In this document: positions 22,787 to 35,148 of the stretch, piece after piece
Layout of the letters: each line of letters starts with the position of its first letter
Numbering within the stretch: position 1 is the stretch's first letter
Origin: Massariosphaeria phaeospora
Lineage: Eukaryota; Ascomycota; Dothideomycetes; Pleosporales
Direction of reading: 5' to 3'
NCBI GenBank assembly: GCA_011032825.1
Contig: JAADJZ010000004.1
Span: 1,736,001-1,800,000, forward strand
DNA length: 64,000 nt
Notes under the pieces: generated by a model
Databases searched by the model: none
What the model was told of the DNA's origin: nothing
Seen by the model: only the letters and a program-made list of their open reading frames with translations
Made by a program: the position numbers and the translations under genes

Positions 22787-25700
22787 ATGTGTAAATATCA
22801 TTATGTCTTCTACCCGAACTGCCTGCATTCGGAGCTTACTTTGCACCATTACTGCGCGAAAGCGATCGAGCTCGGCATCGACGAGCTCCATAGACGGTAG
22901 GTTGCCGCACCTTCACACCCGATCTGCACGAGCTGACTGGAGCAGCGACGCCGACCGAGCCCTGGGCAGAACCACCGCAGACCATCTTATTTCCGCCTGG
23001 CCCGGCTCATCTGCTCGTCACCCACACGCGTCCGCCTCCGTGGGCGACGTCTCCCACAGCCAGCAGCCTCAGACCATGTCAGTGCTTCGACCGTCCCAAG
23101 CTGGCTCGGCATCAGGCTCGACGGGGCTGCCTGCAGAAGTGTCTGATGAAGCTTCAGAGCATGCTGCTCTCATCCCGCGATCGGTTCGTCACGACCACGC
23201 CGCCTTCGAACGTCATAACAACAGCTCTCAGGCCACCACCTTACTGGACGCGTCCCCCTACAGCAAGCTGCATATAGATATCCCATTAGGCACTCAGTCC
23301 TCCGTTCTAATGGAGCTCACACATCAAGACGGTAAGGTCATGGAACTCGTTACTCGCTTTGAATCCTACGGCGATCGAAAAGACTCTGACCAAATACAAG
23401 AACATACTGGCGAGCGCCCGCGCGCTTCCACCTCGTCCTCCGCCTACACCGAATCTGACACGGAAACCATTCGAGGCTCTGCCACAGAGCCGGTGCGCAC
23501 AGCCGAGCGAGTTGAATCTGAGAGCCCGCGCAAGTCACTTCCGGCGCAACAGAAGGGCCCGCAGCTGAGGACAGCACAACGAGCCAGAGCCAGAGAGTCT
23601 CGGATGCAGCCCTCGCAGGACAACTCGCCGACCAGCCCCCGAGCCCTTCGAGGCACGCGCAGTTCTGTTGACCTGGGAAAGTTCCATGGCGTTGAGCCAG
23701 CTGTATACCTGACGAAAGAGGCCGCTGCGGCTGTAGAAAGCGATACCGTTGCCCGTTCCATTGCTCGTACGCCCAGCAAGTTGCGCCACGCCGCGTCGAA
23801 GCCAGCGTTAAGGAGCCCTATCTCATCGCCTACGCGGGAATGTCCAACACGACAGTCGGCTATCAAGATAACAGTGTCACCGTCTAGGGCTCCACGGGAG
23901 GTGGCTCATCATCTCGATGGCTCGGATTCGACTCGGCAGGCTGGATCCCATGTTCGTGCATCTAGCACAGTTTCGTCCACAGGCAGCACCCCCTTCGCCA
24001 CTGCGCAACAGTCGCCATCGGTGAGTTCTATCGGAACACATCCTAGCAAGAATATTACTAAAGACCCGGAGTCGAGCTATGTGACGGCTCATGAGACGCA
24101 TGAACTTTCCAATTCTCCTGTAGATTTGACTGACAATGGAGATAATGAGCAGACGACGAAGAGTTCAAACGGTGTGGTAGTCCAAACTCTCCCCCTGTCG
24201 CGCAGAAAGTCGGTAACGCATGCCAAACAAACGGCTGCGGGCGTGAAGTCGCTTTCGGCGAGACCGTCTATTCCGAAATTTGCTTTGAAAACTTCGCGTT
24301 CGGATTCAGCGTCGACTAATCGCAAATCACACTCAGTATCAACCTCGGGAACCGGCACTTCGGCCTCACCGCCCCACTCATCACGTATACCTCGCATGCC
24401 TGGACCTTTCAAGACTGAGCATGAGCGCAATACTGTGACAAGCCCGACCAGTGCCTCATTGAGACGGTCGCCAGAGAAAGGCAAGCGAATTGTTGGTCAA
24501 GTGGATCGCCGCTCACAGGCGGAGGCAGATCATGATGAGGGTGAGTATCCTACATTGAGCGAGCCTCATGACATACCTTTACCGAGGACACCGATTTTGG
24601 CGCCCCTCCGACATGTCAGGACGCTAAATAGCTCGGGCACAACACCCATACTGTCGCAAGCTTCTCCTGCAGTTTCGGCTAGTCTGGAAAACGACTATCC
24701 TAGGAGCACGCCCACTGACGAACCGCCAGCCGAGAATGTAAGGGCCTCCGTGATGAAACAAGACTTAGAAGATACCATGTCAGTCGTCGAATCGGGTCAT
24801 GGGGCTTCACTGGAAGACGTTGCTGTTTTATCATCACTAGACAGTATGTCCCATCACCCACAACCTATATGTGGATTGCCAGATAGCTGACTCACAGGTA
24901 GCACATGAAGAGCTCAACAAGGCGGCTCACTCCGAAGATGCTTCCAGGTCAACAAGCTCGGCGACGATTAAGGCGATAGCTCCTATCGATGACCATATTC
25001 TGATGAGAATGCAGGAGGACTTTTCGGGTATGAGTTACTGTCTACAATTGGGCCACCCACCGATAGCGGACACGATGGCTCACACAGTATATCCAGATGT
25101 GCGTCAGTCCGAATCAGTTTCCAAGAACTCTTCGACGTTTACTTTGATCGGCCCCGAGACTGCTGGGATGCGATCTAACACACCTCTGTCTCGTGGTAGA
25201 AGCCAGCAGTATATACCTCAACCAAGGAGACAAGTCCAGAGTGCACATTCACTTCAATCTAGCTTTACCTCTGAGCTACGTCCTACTGCGCCGACCTTTG
25301 TCCCAAGCCATGAGGCACCAGCTCTACCACTAGACGTAGTTTCCGATGCTCCTGAAGAATGGTACCAACCTCCTCCTGGTACTCTTATGTTTGATCCTTT
25401 CGCGCTCGATCAATTTGGTAATCGTCTGTTCCCATCCCTTGTTCCCATTGGGCCAGGTACCGTTTTCAACTATACTGGGAGGCCGTCCATGGGCGGCATC
25501 AACTACGGCAACGGTTGGCCATACCCTCGTTCTCCAAAGAAGAACAGGAATAAAAAAGCAAATACGCCAAATTCGCGACCGCGGGGACGCAAGCGAAACG
25601 ATGCCGAAGCTTCGTCTCCAACCAAGGTTAATTTATCAGGAGCTTCCGCGCATATGAACACAGAGGAACAGACCGAAGAACATTTGGAAGAGCAGTCTAC

Positions 25701-26358
25701 GCCAAGACCTAGACCAGCTATACGAGCCAAGCCAGAAGAACTCAGCGGGGTAGAGCATCGCATGGAGACATCCGACCCTTTTCTTGCACAGTCAAATCCA
25801 TTTGCAAGCCAGCTAGACACCATCACCCGTCAAGCTGCAGCGAGGAATGGAGGTCGAAATAATAGGATCGACTGGTCGAGCATCCGTAACGTTCCATTCG
25901 TCTCGGACCAGGTCCACAACCCGAATATCCCACAAGGTCCACGTAATGCGCGCCCGTACGGCGGACATACGCAAACCAACACTCACCCGCGACCTGACCA
26001 TAACACGCTTCCGCGAAGGTCTCAGCCACGTGGTCGAAACGGTGGTCCAGAGTACAGCTTTTGGAACAGTCCAGATCCTCTGGCTTTTGGTCGTCCTCAC
26101 CAACCAGGTGCGGGCATCCCAATGGACGAGACCATGCCCTTTCCTGATCCTGTTGCGCCTCCCGCAAGGCCTTCTCACGATGGACGACCAGAGCCCGGAA
26201 CTACAGTGCATTTTAGCGATGGAGTTCCAGACGGGCAGAGTGCCTTCAGGAAAACTTGTGGTGTCGTTGAGGTCGTAAGGGGTACTGAGTGGTTTGGTGG
26301 CCCGCCTTGCAACACCTGTGAATCCGACTTACATGGAGAGCCTGGGGGTAATGATTAA
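22787..26358 (+). CDS. Large disordered protein with Cys-bearing ends
   Basis: Function unknown. Three exons (22787-22896, 22946-24843, 24902-26358) encode about 1154 residues. The first exon gives a compact Cys/His-rich start, MCKYHYVFYPNCLH, with further His20, His21 and Cys23, which could bind a metal. The central ~1000 residues are Ser/Thr/Pro/Arg-rich and disordered, with a basic patch at about 25540-25610 (KKNRNKKAN). The C-terminus is ordered-looking again: KTCGVVEVVRGTEWFGGPPC and then NTC. I recall similar CGVV...PPCNTC endings in other Dothideomycete proteins; this is memory, not a search. Intron 1 (22897-22945, 49 nt) has a good branch site. A 163-nt alternative ending at 23059 is also in phase. 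Intron 2 must use the GGTAG acceptor (24901) to keep frame. Translation could instead begin further downstream. Confidence 0.7.
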
Positions 26359-27224
26359 TGGCCAACCCCATCTTCCATTCCTGAGGCTATGGCAGACAGA
26401 GTGCCACTCAAGCGACACCAGATCGAGCTACCATCGTCGATGAAAGTATGCTTTGATATTTTCTTACCTTCGGGCTTTTCTTAGAATAACGGCTCTGTAC
26501 TGCATGTCCTGGTCATACGCCAGTCTTGGCTCGATTCCACCCATCGAATATCGAATATCGAACTCTACACAGCACGGACATGTCTTTCCACGGCGGGCGG
26601 ACACGATGCATCGGTAAGGGGCAATGTTATACGAGTATGATTCTTGGCCGGCGCTTGCATAATCGAGGCGGATGAAAAGTGGTATCGATGCACAAGTAAC
26701 AATAAAATATCATGAACGTATTGTCTTCTCCGTCTCATGCAACTCTTAGTCGATTGTTGAAGACCTGTGCCCTTGGTGTAAGGCGGGTATTGAGGTCGTC
26801 AAAAGATAATCGAGCTGCGGATTGACCAATCACGCATAACTTCCCCGAATAGGTAAGGTTCAGAACTAGCCCTATGCACGGCATGACACCCGCGCTCCTC
26901 CGCACAACATACCTAGACAGAGTTTCATCTACGGCGGCCAACCCAGCCGCGACCGTTCAGAGACGCGAACGATATATGTTTACGATGCGCCTCAATGACA
27001 CCTGAGGGTCCTCAACACGGTGAAAACAAATGTGGTGGAAGGAGGATAAAGTACTGACATTCCGCACTGTCGCTCTCACTCGCTGACGTTTAGGTGGATC
27101 AGAGAAGTTTCGCGAGCGAGGGAGCATCATTTGCTTGACCGGAAACCGGGAGCCTCGTTTGTCCGATCAGAATTCACGTTAGAGGTAGATTGTCGAAGCT
27201 CATTGGCCTTATTGAGTCGACGTT
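26359..27224. other. Intergenic
   Basis: About 870 bp. A short CGAATAT triplication (about 26545-26562) is the only repeat noticed. It is the presumed promoter of the Zn2Cys6 gene. Confidence 0.55.
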
Positions 27225-29160
27225 ATGGTCTACCGTGGTAAGCCCTCAACGGGTTGCAAGAAATGTCGCGAACGTAAAATCAAGGTCAGTCGCACTCTAT
27301 ACCTCCTATTGCTACTACCGCGCGGAAAACGCGATTCCTTATACGTCGGATTCCAATCCTTGCAGTTTTCTTATCTGCAGATATCCTCTTTCGGGCGGTG
27401 TTTCGGCTGCATGGCATCTCCACGTGGCTGCGCCGCATCGCTTTAACATCGCTGACGCATATCAGTGCGACGAACGAGCCGAGGGATGTTTCAAATGCGT
27501 TGATAAAGGCTACATATGCCCTGGCTATGACAATACGCTCGACCGCTACTTTCAGGATGAATCTGCACATGTGGCGAAAAAGGCCCAAAAGGCGAAAGCA
27601 AAATCGCTCGCAGCGCGACACACAAAGGACGCCAGGAAACATCCAGCAACCTCCTTGCGCAAATCAAAGAGCTCAATCGAGTTCCCATTCCTGATCCCTT
27701 TGACTGATCAGGGCATCAACTTCTTCATGAAGAACTATGCGTTGGGATTAGACCAACCCCCACTTCAATCGGAGTTCTACCATCTACATTTCCATACAAA
27801 TGGTTTCCATCCGATTATTGCCACGTCGATGACAGCGCTAGGATTGGCGGGAGTTGCGAACATCTACCTCGACCCGGAATTCAAGCGGGAAGCTACGCGC
27901 TGGTATCTCCGCGCTATTCAGATGACCAACAAAGCTCTGGCCTCTCCGACTGAGTTCCAATCTGACAACACGTTGCTGGCGACAATGCTACTAAGCGTTT
28001 TTGAAGCAACTAATAACGACAAATCGCTGGCCGGATGGAGTAGCCACGTGGAAGGTTCTGCTTCACTGCTCCGAATGCGCGGGAACTCGCAATTCTCCAC
28101 TCCAATGGGAAGGATAGCGTACCTACAAACCGTCAGCTTATTGTCTATGAATTGCGTGGCAAGAGGTGAGCCACTGCCGGACTACGTTCACACTCTGAAC
28201 AAAGAAATTGCGAAACACGAGAACGTGGATGATCCGGGGGTTAGGTTCTACCACTTTAATGTCCTTATCGTTGACTTCCGTGCCCAAGTGCTGGGTCAGA
28301 AAACGATGGACTTACCACATATCATCGATCGTGCACTCGAGATTGACAAGTCTGCAAGAACTGTTTTCTCAGAGGTAGGCGAAGGATGGACATTCGATGA
28401 AGTGCGTTGCGAACACGGGACCCCGGGGGTGTTTGCTGACTACTATCATATCTATGCGCATCTTACTGCGGCACAGACCTGGAACTGGGTGCGCTACAAC
28501 AGGATCTATCTTTACGACATCATTCGCAACTGCCTGCTACTAGGGTTCTCGATGACACCACCAGCATTGAGCGGTGCGCGATATGTTCGGCTCTTAGAGG
28601 AGTCCACAGCTACTCTGCACAAGATGCAAGCGGATATCCTGGCTAGTATACCGCAATACCTGCACGACACACCTAAAGCCGTACCTCCGGGCAGCACAAC
28701 GTACCATATGACACTAGATGGTGCATACGACCCCTCTGGTCCATCCACACCCGATTACACTCATACCCAAACACACTTGACATCACCCCCTCCCCAACGT
28801 CCAACCTCGGCCTCCGAGAAGAAATCTTTCTGGTCCAACTTCCGTTCTTACCAATACTTCAAACCTTTCACCACCCCGTGCCTCCCACGAGACCGTCTCC
28901 CCATCATACGGACCACCGGCGGCTTCTCCTTCCTCTGGGCCCTCTACGTCGCGGGCGCAACACCCATTGCCTCACCCAAAAGCCAGGAGTTCGTGCTCAG
29001 AAGCTTTGACAGATGCGGCATCGAGTTTGGAGTCAACCAATCGAAAGTAATGGCAAGGGCACTAAGACTCAGGATGGAGATGGATGAGAAGGACGATGCG
29101 GAATTGCAGTTAGTGAGAATGTATTTGCCGATGGCGGGGCCGCATGTTGGTGACGAGTGA
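27225..29160 (+). CDS. Zn2Cys6 fungal transcription factor
   Basis: Two exons (27225-27284, 27466-29160) encode 584 residues. The N-terminal binuclear zinc cluster has perfect spacing C-x2-C-x6-C-x6-C-x2-C-x6-C (Cys 11, 14, 21, 28, 31, 38) with the CRERKIKCDE signature. A basic linker follows (KKAQKAKAKSLAAR). From about residue 100 the protein resembles the fungal-specific transcription factor domain Fungal_trans_2 (DUF3468), with NYALG, SLLRMRGNSQF and similar landmarks. It probably acts in the nucleus on CGG-type sites; the target pathway is unknown. The intron sits directly before Cys21. At 181 nt it is longer than most in the window, but it has a clear GCTGAC branch site and CAG acceptor. 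The first exon carries only 20 residues. It lies 1.5 kb upstream of a tyrosinase on the same strand; regulation of that gene is possible but unproven. Confidence 0.92.
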
Positions 29161-30697
29161 GGTGAGTCTTGAGTTGTGAGTTGGTCGGCCGGTGGGAGGC
29201 CGGGTGAGAGCTAAAGTGCGAAGTGGTCGAGGATTATATCCGGCGAATAATAATAGCTTCACCAGCTTCACCTACCAAGGATATTTCCCACCCCGGTTCT
29301 CGATTCTCCTCTTCGGCTTTCCCTGATTTCGAATGGCTATTCCCCACTTCGGTCGAAAGAGTACGGAGTAAGGCCCTAGGAAGTCCAAAATTTCGTCTCA
29401 GCCACAGTCATCATACTCCAGCAAGTACGCACCTTTATTCTTGATCTGGGTGTTGTACATGAAGACAGGTGGAAACATGTCTTCATCACCTGCAGTTGTT
29501 TTTCTTAAACCCACTATATCAGGCGATGGCTGCTATTAGTTAGTCTAAGGCGTATCGGCGCGAACTTCGCCCGTCCCTCCACGGCTTCGCTTCGGCTCGG
29601 TTCCAAGACCCGCAAATTACTTTCTCCTGACGTGCGCGGGTCCGTCCTCACTCCTTCCCAACCCCGCCCGAAACACACTTCGGTCTCCGCCTTCTCGTGG
29701 CGCCCAGTGCCAATTGTTCTCCTATCAACTTCCTACCCCGTACGGAGTACTCAATCTGGACTTCGTAGGGCTTCCCATTTGTTCAGGTTTCGTTTCCAGG
29801 TGCTTCATCAGCATGCATGCGGGGACCGGCGTCGCTAATGAACGAACGGACTGATGGTGATTCGTGCTATTTTTGTGTGTTTGCAGTAGTGGTTCCTTAG
29901 TAACTCGGCTCCTGCAGGTTGAAATCTGGGTTTACGAGTCACTCGGCCCCGGAAATATTGATCCTCAGCTCATGGATCATGGGACGGGATCCGAGCGGCT
30001 GGCCTTACCGCCCTGACAACGTGGAGTCCAGCACTTGGTACGGAGCACTGTCTGCCATACCTTACTACACAGCGTATGCAGGTTGAGTGGTTGGCTTTTT
30101 GGCGCTTTCTGCTCTTGCCGAATACCTATCCAATATTGCACTTTGATGCAGCCCAGGTTCATGTCTCTTTCTTTTCGCTTCTCCTTCCGCGCCATCTCGC
30201 AAGATGTCTATTTTAATTACTTGCACTTATTTACAAACAGCGTTATCAGCCCCGCCCATCGTACCCCCTCACCCCACCAAACTCAAAGCAGCTTCTAGAG
30301 GACGACCCCTGTTTAGCCACCGCCCTTAACCCAGTTAGCCCGGAACCCAGTCCAGTTTACGCCCGCAGCCCTACATCCCTAAATCCTGCCAATCCTCTAT
30401 CGGCAGCTCTACTCAGTTAAGCTCCAATTTCGATCTCCTCGTGTTCGGTCCGGATGGGAAAAAAACGATGCGCATCAACGCCGGGCTGTGCTAACTAAAG
30501 AACTAGGAAGCGTCTCGGTGCATTGACGCGCCGTACATACATAAGGAACGTCCGGTATCCGCAGAGATGGGTTCACTTTCTTCAGCGGAGAGTGAAATTC
30601 GTCCTGCCAACTCTCGCTAACCTTAATATAATTAATCTATAATCTTCTCAGTTGCGGCTTGTCATTCGTTACCGACTCCCAATTCTATCTATCCACC
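29161..30697. other. Intergenic: tyrosinase promoter region
   Basis: About 1.5 kb with no credible gene. It holds two copies of TACGGAGTA (29362-29370, 29741-29749) and a near copy TACGGAGCA at about 30040. AT-rich sequence (TAATATAATTAAT, about 30624-30640) lies 60-75 bp before the tyrosinase ATG and may include the core promoter. Confidence 0.55.
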
Positions 30698-31805
30698 ATG
30701 CGTCTCTCGTTTATATCCGCATCGCTAGCAGCGGTCGGTTCCGTGTCTGCGCTGCCTCAAGCACCCAAACCAGCATTCGCTCCGGCGCCTGCCCTCCCCC
30801 TCGAGGCCTTCAACACGACAGATTTCAAGCCGCTCACGCTCGAGCAAGCCAAGAAGATCACTGGCCCCAGTGCTCCTCCAAACAACAACTTCCAGATACA
30901 ACAAGATTTCGCGGCGGCGGCGACATGCTCGAACCCGCGCGTTCGCGTCGAGTGGGACTCATACCCCGCTGCTGACAGACAGGCCTTCGTCGGGGCCATA
31001 AAGTGCTTGATGGGCAAGAAAGCTTCAGGCGGGTGGTCGAACTCCGGGAATCGCTATGAGGATCTCGTGGCGCTGCACCAGCAGCTCACCCTGAACGTAC
31101 ATGGCAACTCCAAGTTCTTGATCTGGCACCGGTACTACCTATGGGCGTTTGAGGACCTGCTGCGGTCCGAATGCGGCTTCAACAAGCCGATCCCCTGGTT
31201 CGACGAGACCAAGTATTCAGGCCGCTTCCGCGACTCGTCTATCTTCTCCGACCAGTACTTCGGCGGCATTGCCGCCGGAGGCCGATGCATCACGAACGGG
31301 GTAAGCCAGCCACTCAAATCCTCCACTCTCTCCCAGCCCTAACAATCCCCAGGTCTTCGCCAACCTCGCCCTCAACGTCGGCCCCGGCACGGGCAACACG
31401 CGCCACTGCCTGACCCGCAACGACGACCCCAACCAAACCATCAACACGCAATCCTCCATGGTGAACGCCTGCCAGGCGCGCACGCGCTACGCCGACATGG
31501 CGGCCTGCGCCGAGGGCGGCGCTCACGCCTGGGGCCACAACGGCATCGGCGGCGTCATGGCCGACATGTATGCCTCGCCCGGCGACCCGGTCTTCTGGCT
31601 GCACCACGCGTTCATCGACCGCAACTTCCGCGTGTGGCAGAACGCCGACGGCAACCGCGTCAACGTCATCGACGGCACGGACAAGTCCGGAAAGGCGCTC
31701 ACTATGGATACTACGGTTGTGCTGAATAATATCCGGCCGACGGTTACGATTCGCGAGATCATGAATACTTTGGGGGATAAGTTGTGCTACAAGTATAACT
31801 ATTGA
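30698..31805 (+). CDS. Short secreted tyrosinase (type-3 copper oxidase)
   Basis: Two exons (30698-31300, 31353-31805; 52-nt intron) encode 351 residues. A signal peptide covers about residues 1-19, followed by an Ala/Pro-rich propeptide-like stretch. CuA ligands are His127, His135 and His144 (VALHQQ, NVHGN, IWHRYY). CuB ligands are His259, His263 and His286 (HAWGHNG ... SPGDPVFWLHHAFIDR). Family role: ortho-hydroxylation of monophenols and oxidation of catechols to quinones, feeding melanin or phenol detoxification. The length fits short secreted fungal tyrosinases without a C-terminal lid domain. Between the copper sites PIPWFDETKYSG replaces the more usual PYWDWT. The gene follows a Zn2Cys6 regulator. 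It shares little with the second tyrosinase (56557-57891) outside the copper motifs and has a different intron pattern, so the two are not a recent duplication. Confidence 0.94.
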
Positions 31806-32286
31806 GCGGGTGTGGGTGGTTTCGGATGTGATGTGATGTGATATGGTGGAGCGGTCGGTGGAGGAAGAAAATGAAAGAGACATGTTTATTACTCAAGTTT
31901 AATTCATGACAAGTGCGGTTCGTTTTACTTCAGTGTATATATCCCACTTTAGCATACTGCGATGCAAAACCCATTTCCCATTACAAAGCTACCCCAGCAT
32001 TTCCAGCTCGAGTTAAAGCTGAATTACGATTCGGTCTTTGGATTTCTTGATGTGCCTGCACTTATTCCACTTTGGCCACAGTCCAGACCAGTTCATTTCA
32101 TCTCTGTTCCCTCAACACTACAGCTTAGCTTAGCTTAGCTTAGCTTGTTCGTTGAATACAGTGCAAGCCGTCTCGCTTAGAAGAAATGCGGCAGCAGTGT
32201 TGGCTTTTGTACCCGCGTTGTAATCCCATTACTATGTCTCCGTGAGTCCATCCTGCGTCTGCTAATTATAGCCTAGCCCTTTATAC

Positions 32287-32334
32287 TATGTATGTATGTA
32301 TGTATGTATGTATGTATGTATGTATGTATGTATG
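32287..32334. repeat. (TATG)12 microsatellite
   Basis: Twelve perfect tandem TATG units, the longest perfect tetranucleotide tract in the window. Confidence 0.95.
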
Positions 32335-33322
32335 CGTTCTCTCCACACCACAACCACACAGCCAAATACCCTCAGAGTGTGCGTCTCTTGTTGAACCCAA
32401 CCGAACCGGGCTAGCCTAATGCCATGTCTCTTTGCCTGTGCGCTGCGTAGAGCAAGAGCAGAGCAAAGCAAAGCAGGTAGCTACATAGAACAGAAGAGAC
32501 GGAAACAAAACATTTACTATATACCCTTAGATTTAGATAATTCAAACTACACACACACATAGAGAGAGAGCAACAGTTACTAACGAAGCATCCGTGCATG
32601 CCAACTACGATCTTCTCTCTCTCCTTGTAGAGTCACTGCCACACTCTTCTTACGATCTCCCCGCCTTGTTGTAAAAGTACTCTGCTGGTTCCGCTGCATT
32701 CGCGATTACTCCTTGCATCTAATTCAAATCCAATCCAAGACCTGCTACATTATCATGTAATCTAATCTATCTATCTATCTATTAGAGTAGAGCGTATCAC
32801 TAGCTGCAACCGTCCGTTCAGCGTAGGAGAAAAGAACAAGAAGAACCGAGAAGACAAGATAAGTAAGCTAAGCACTACCCAACCAACCGCCTATCTTAAC
32901 AACTACAAACTGTGGAATCCAACCCTACCTTATCCTACCCTACCCTCTTTCTCCCTACCCTCTTTCTCCCTAGACATCCATCCGACTCTTCTAGACTGAC
33001 TACACGGACAACTCCGCGTATTCATACCCATCTACAAGGACCGAGAAGAAAGCCAGAAGGATAATATACTCCATGTACCCCCTTTCCCCCCCCACCTCTC
33101 AAGCCCCCCCAAGCAAGCACACAATACCCAACACGCCTAAAGCCCTATAAAACAGAGAGACCAATAGTACAAAGTACGTCTTCAGCCTTCCGACAGCATC
33201 CAGCCCCGTGATTTGCAGAAAATACACGACTACCTATCTATCCATCCATCTATCTCGCGTTGCTGGGAAAAAGATCAAAAAACGGAGACAACGTTGATGC
33301 GGGTCCGGTAGCCTGTGTGACG

Positions 33323-33460
33323 TGTCTCAGATAAGCTGGGATTCCCACCTTAACATTCGTTGTATCTTTCTTCTGGCCAACATATGTATTATGTAGGATA
33401 ACTGTCTCAGATAAGCTGGGATTCGCACCTTAACTTCCATCCCGTCTTCCGACCAACATA
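33323..33460 (+). repeat. Two-copy tandem repeat, 80-bp spacing
   Basis: TGTCTCAGATAAGCTGGGAT begins at 33323 and again at 33403. Each is followed by TTC[CG]CACCTTAAC and, after a diverged stretch, CCAACATA. The first 22 bp are identical, so the duplication is fairly recent or partly conserved. No coding content. Confidence 0.8.
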
Positions 33461-34308
33461 AGCTAAAACCACGACCGCTTACCTCCGCTTGCGTTGTTAT
33501 TTCATTCTATTTACTACTTATTTTGAACGCCTAATATATATATATGTGTGTGTGTGTACATGTATGTTTTCAGTGCAGCAAGCCAAGCTAGCCTCGCTAC
33601 CTTACTAATTAACCAAATAATGCGAATGAAGCGAGTGCGCAACCAGAATTCTTTGCATCATTGGTAGGTTGCTTGATATGATGGAAAAGACCTGCATATT
33701 CTCCGATGGCTTCCTGGTGGCGGCACACCGCACACTCGCCCGTCCGAGCTCGTAGGCAGCGCTTGTTCGACGGAGGTTGGGCAGGTATGGGACTGACGGG
33801 GATCGGCGCGGACGATGGGGTCAACGTGGATTGGGCGGATGGTGTTGGGGCCAAGGGTGCGGGTTCAGGTGCGTGCGTGTGGAGGTGCATGTACGGTTGC
33901 GGGATCGTGTGTGGGGGTTTGGGTTTGCTGACGAGTGGCCTGTGGGGGGTCGATGGGTAGGTAGTAGGGGCTGTCATCGGGGATGTGAGTTTGGAGGAGC
34001 GGTGGTGGTGGCTGTCGTCGTTCAAAGCCTTAGTATCGTAAGATAGAAAGATCAAATGTCAATGAAGGTTTGGAGAGCAGCCTGGCGGTATGTACACGCA
34101 TTTGCGGCCCTGTCGTTGGACGCCAGAACGGAAGACTCTGGTGTGTGATTGGGGTCGGATCAACAACGTTTTCGTTCCAGCAATATTATAGCATTTCTGC
34201 TCCGACGGGGACCATGCCCGTGATGCTCTATCCATTCCTTGACCACAAACAGTTTCAGATCCACTTAATCGTCCGCGAGTATACTCCGGCCGCCCTCCCC
34301 TCCCACAT

Positions 34309-35148
34309 CTAAACCCCACTAATGAAATCCAGCAAGCTCATCAACACGCCATTCTCCACGCGACACCCCTCCCCCCTCCTCTGTGCCCGCCGATACCCCT
34401 GCCACAACCACAGCCGTATCGTCGCCGCATCGATATTCCGCACGTTCTGCTGCGAGATCATGACGTAGGCCTGGCTACACAGCGTTGTGCTCTCCGAGGG
34501 CGCGGGCGGGGGCCGCGTCGCGCACGTTGAGCATTGTGGGTCGGAGGGTACGATGGGCGGTGGTAATGGGGAGGCGGAGTCGGCGTCGACTTCGGCGTCT
34601 GAGCAGCAGGGTGGGGGGCCGGCGGTGGGTGATACGGGGTCGCTGGGGTGAGGCGATGACGGCGATGGCGACGGCGTGGCGAGGAGGGGGATCGGGAAAG
34701 TGGATGAGTGTTGCATCGGGTGGGCGAATGCAGGATGTGGGTTGTTGGGTTGCTCCAGAGGTTCGGCGACTGGCATGAACGCTGCGCCATGCTGAGTGAA
34801 AACACCACCGTCTTCCTCTGTCCTCTCTTCCTCTAGCCCTCCAGTAGTTCCTGCCTCTATACTCCTCCCATGCGCGCTTACTCCCGCATCCTCCGCGCAC
34901 CGGAACACAATCACCGCGCCGCCGTCCTCCCTCTCCGCCTTCAACTTCTCAATCTCCGCCCTCGCTTCTGCCAATTGGCTCTCCATGTCTTGGATCTGCT
35001 CCTCTAGGCTCGTGATATAGTCCTTCCTGCGCGCGCGATGCCGTCGCTGGTTCTCTCGGACGCGGTTTAGCGTGTGTTCTGCCGAGACGCGGGGTTTGCG
35101 GCGTGCGGGGAGAGACTCGGAGGTTGTTGATGAGGTCGGCGAAGACAT
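34309..35148 (-). CDS. bZIP transcription factor
   Basis: A single minus-strand exon encodes 279 residues from the ATG at 35146-35148 (A at -3). The basic region is NRVRENQRRHRARR (28-41). A leucine-zipper heptad series follows (L48, M55, A62, L69) in a charged helix (SLEEQIQDMESQLAEA). The middle is Ser/Pro-rich. The last 40 residues form a compact helical end (DAATIRLWLWQGYRRAQRR, then LLDFISG) of the kind that closes several fungal bZIP proteins. Expected role: nuclear dimeric DNA-binding regulator; target unknown. The second zipper position is weak (Ala62), so dimerisation may rely on flanking residues. The same frame runs upstream to 35415, but that part reads like leader sequence. It lies downstream of Sti1 on the same strand with a 473-bp gap. 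Confidence 0.88.
   Translation of the reverse strand: MSSPTSSTTSESLPARRKPRVSAEHTLNRVRENQRRHRARRKDYITSLEEQIQDMESQLAEARAEIEKLKAEREDGGAVIVFRCAEDAGVSAHGRSIEAGTTGGLEEERTEEDGGVFTQHGAAFMPVAEPLEQPNNPHPAFAHPMQHSSTFPIPLLATPSPSPSSPHPSDPVSPTAGPPPCCSDAEVDADSASPLPPPIVPSDPQCSTCATRPPPAPSESTTLCSQAYVMISQQNVRNIDAATIRLWLWQGYRRAQRRGEGCRVENGVLMSLLDFISGV

Larger units (their letters stand above)
31806..34308. other. Repeat-rich intergenic region
   Basis: About 2.5 kb between convergent genes, tyrosinase (+) and bZIP (-). It contains AGCTT pentamers (about 32124-32145), a TATG tract (32287-32334), CTAT and CTACC tracts (about 32765-32785, 32925-32975), a TA/TG tract (about 33535-33555) and an 80-bp-spaced tandem repeat (33323-33460). 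ORFs at 33609-34055 (-) and 33706-34046 (+) are Pro/His- or Gly-rich and not convincing. Confidence 0.6.

Noticed and set aside
33609..34055. 148-codon Pro/His-rich minus-strand ORF
   Set aside because: Long overlapping frames on the other strand, low complexity and no recognised domain. It lies in the spacer downstream of the bZIP gene and could not be joined to it by good splice sites.
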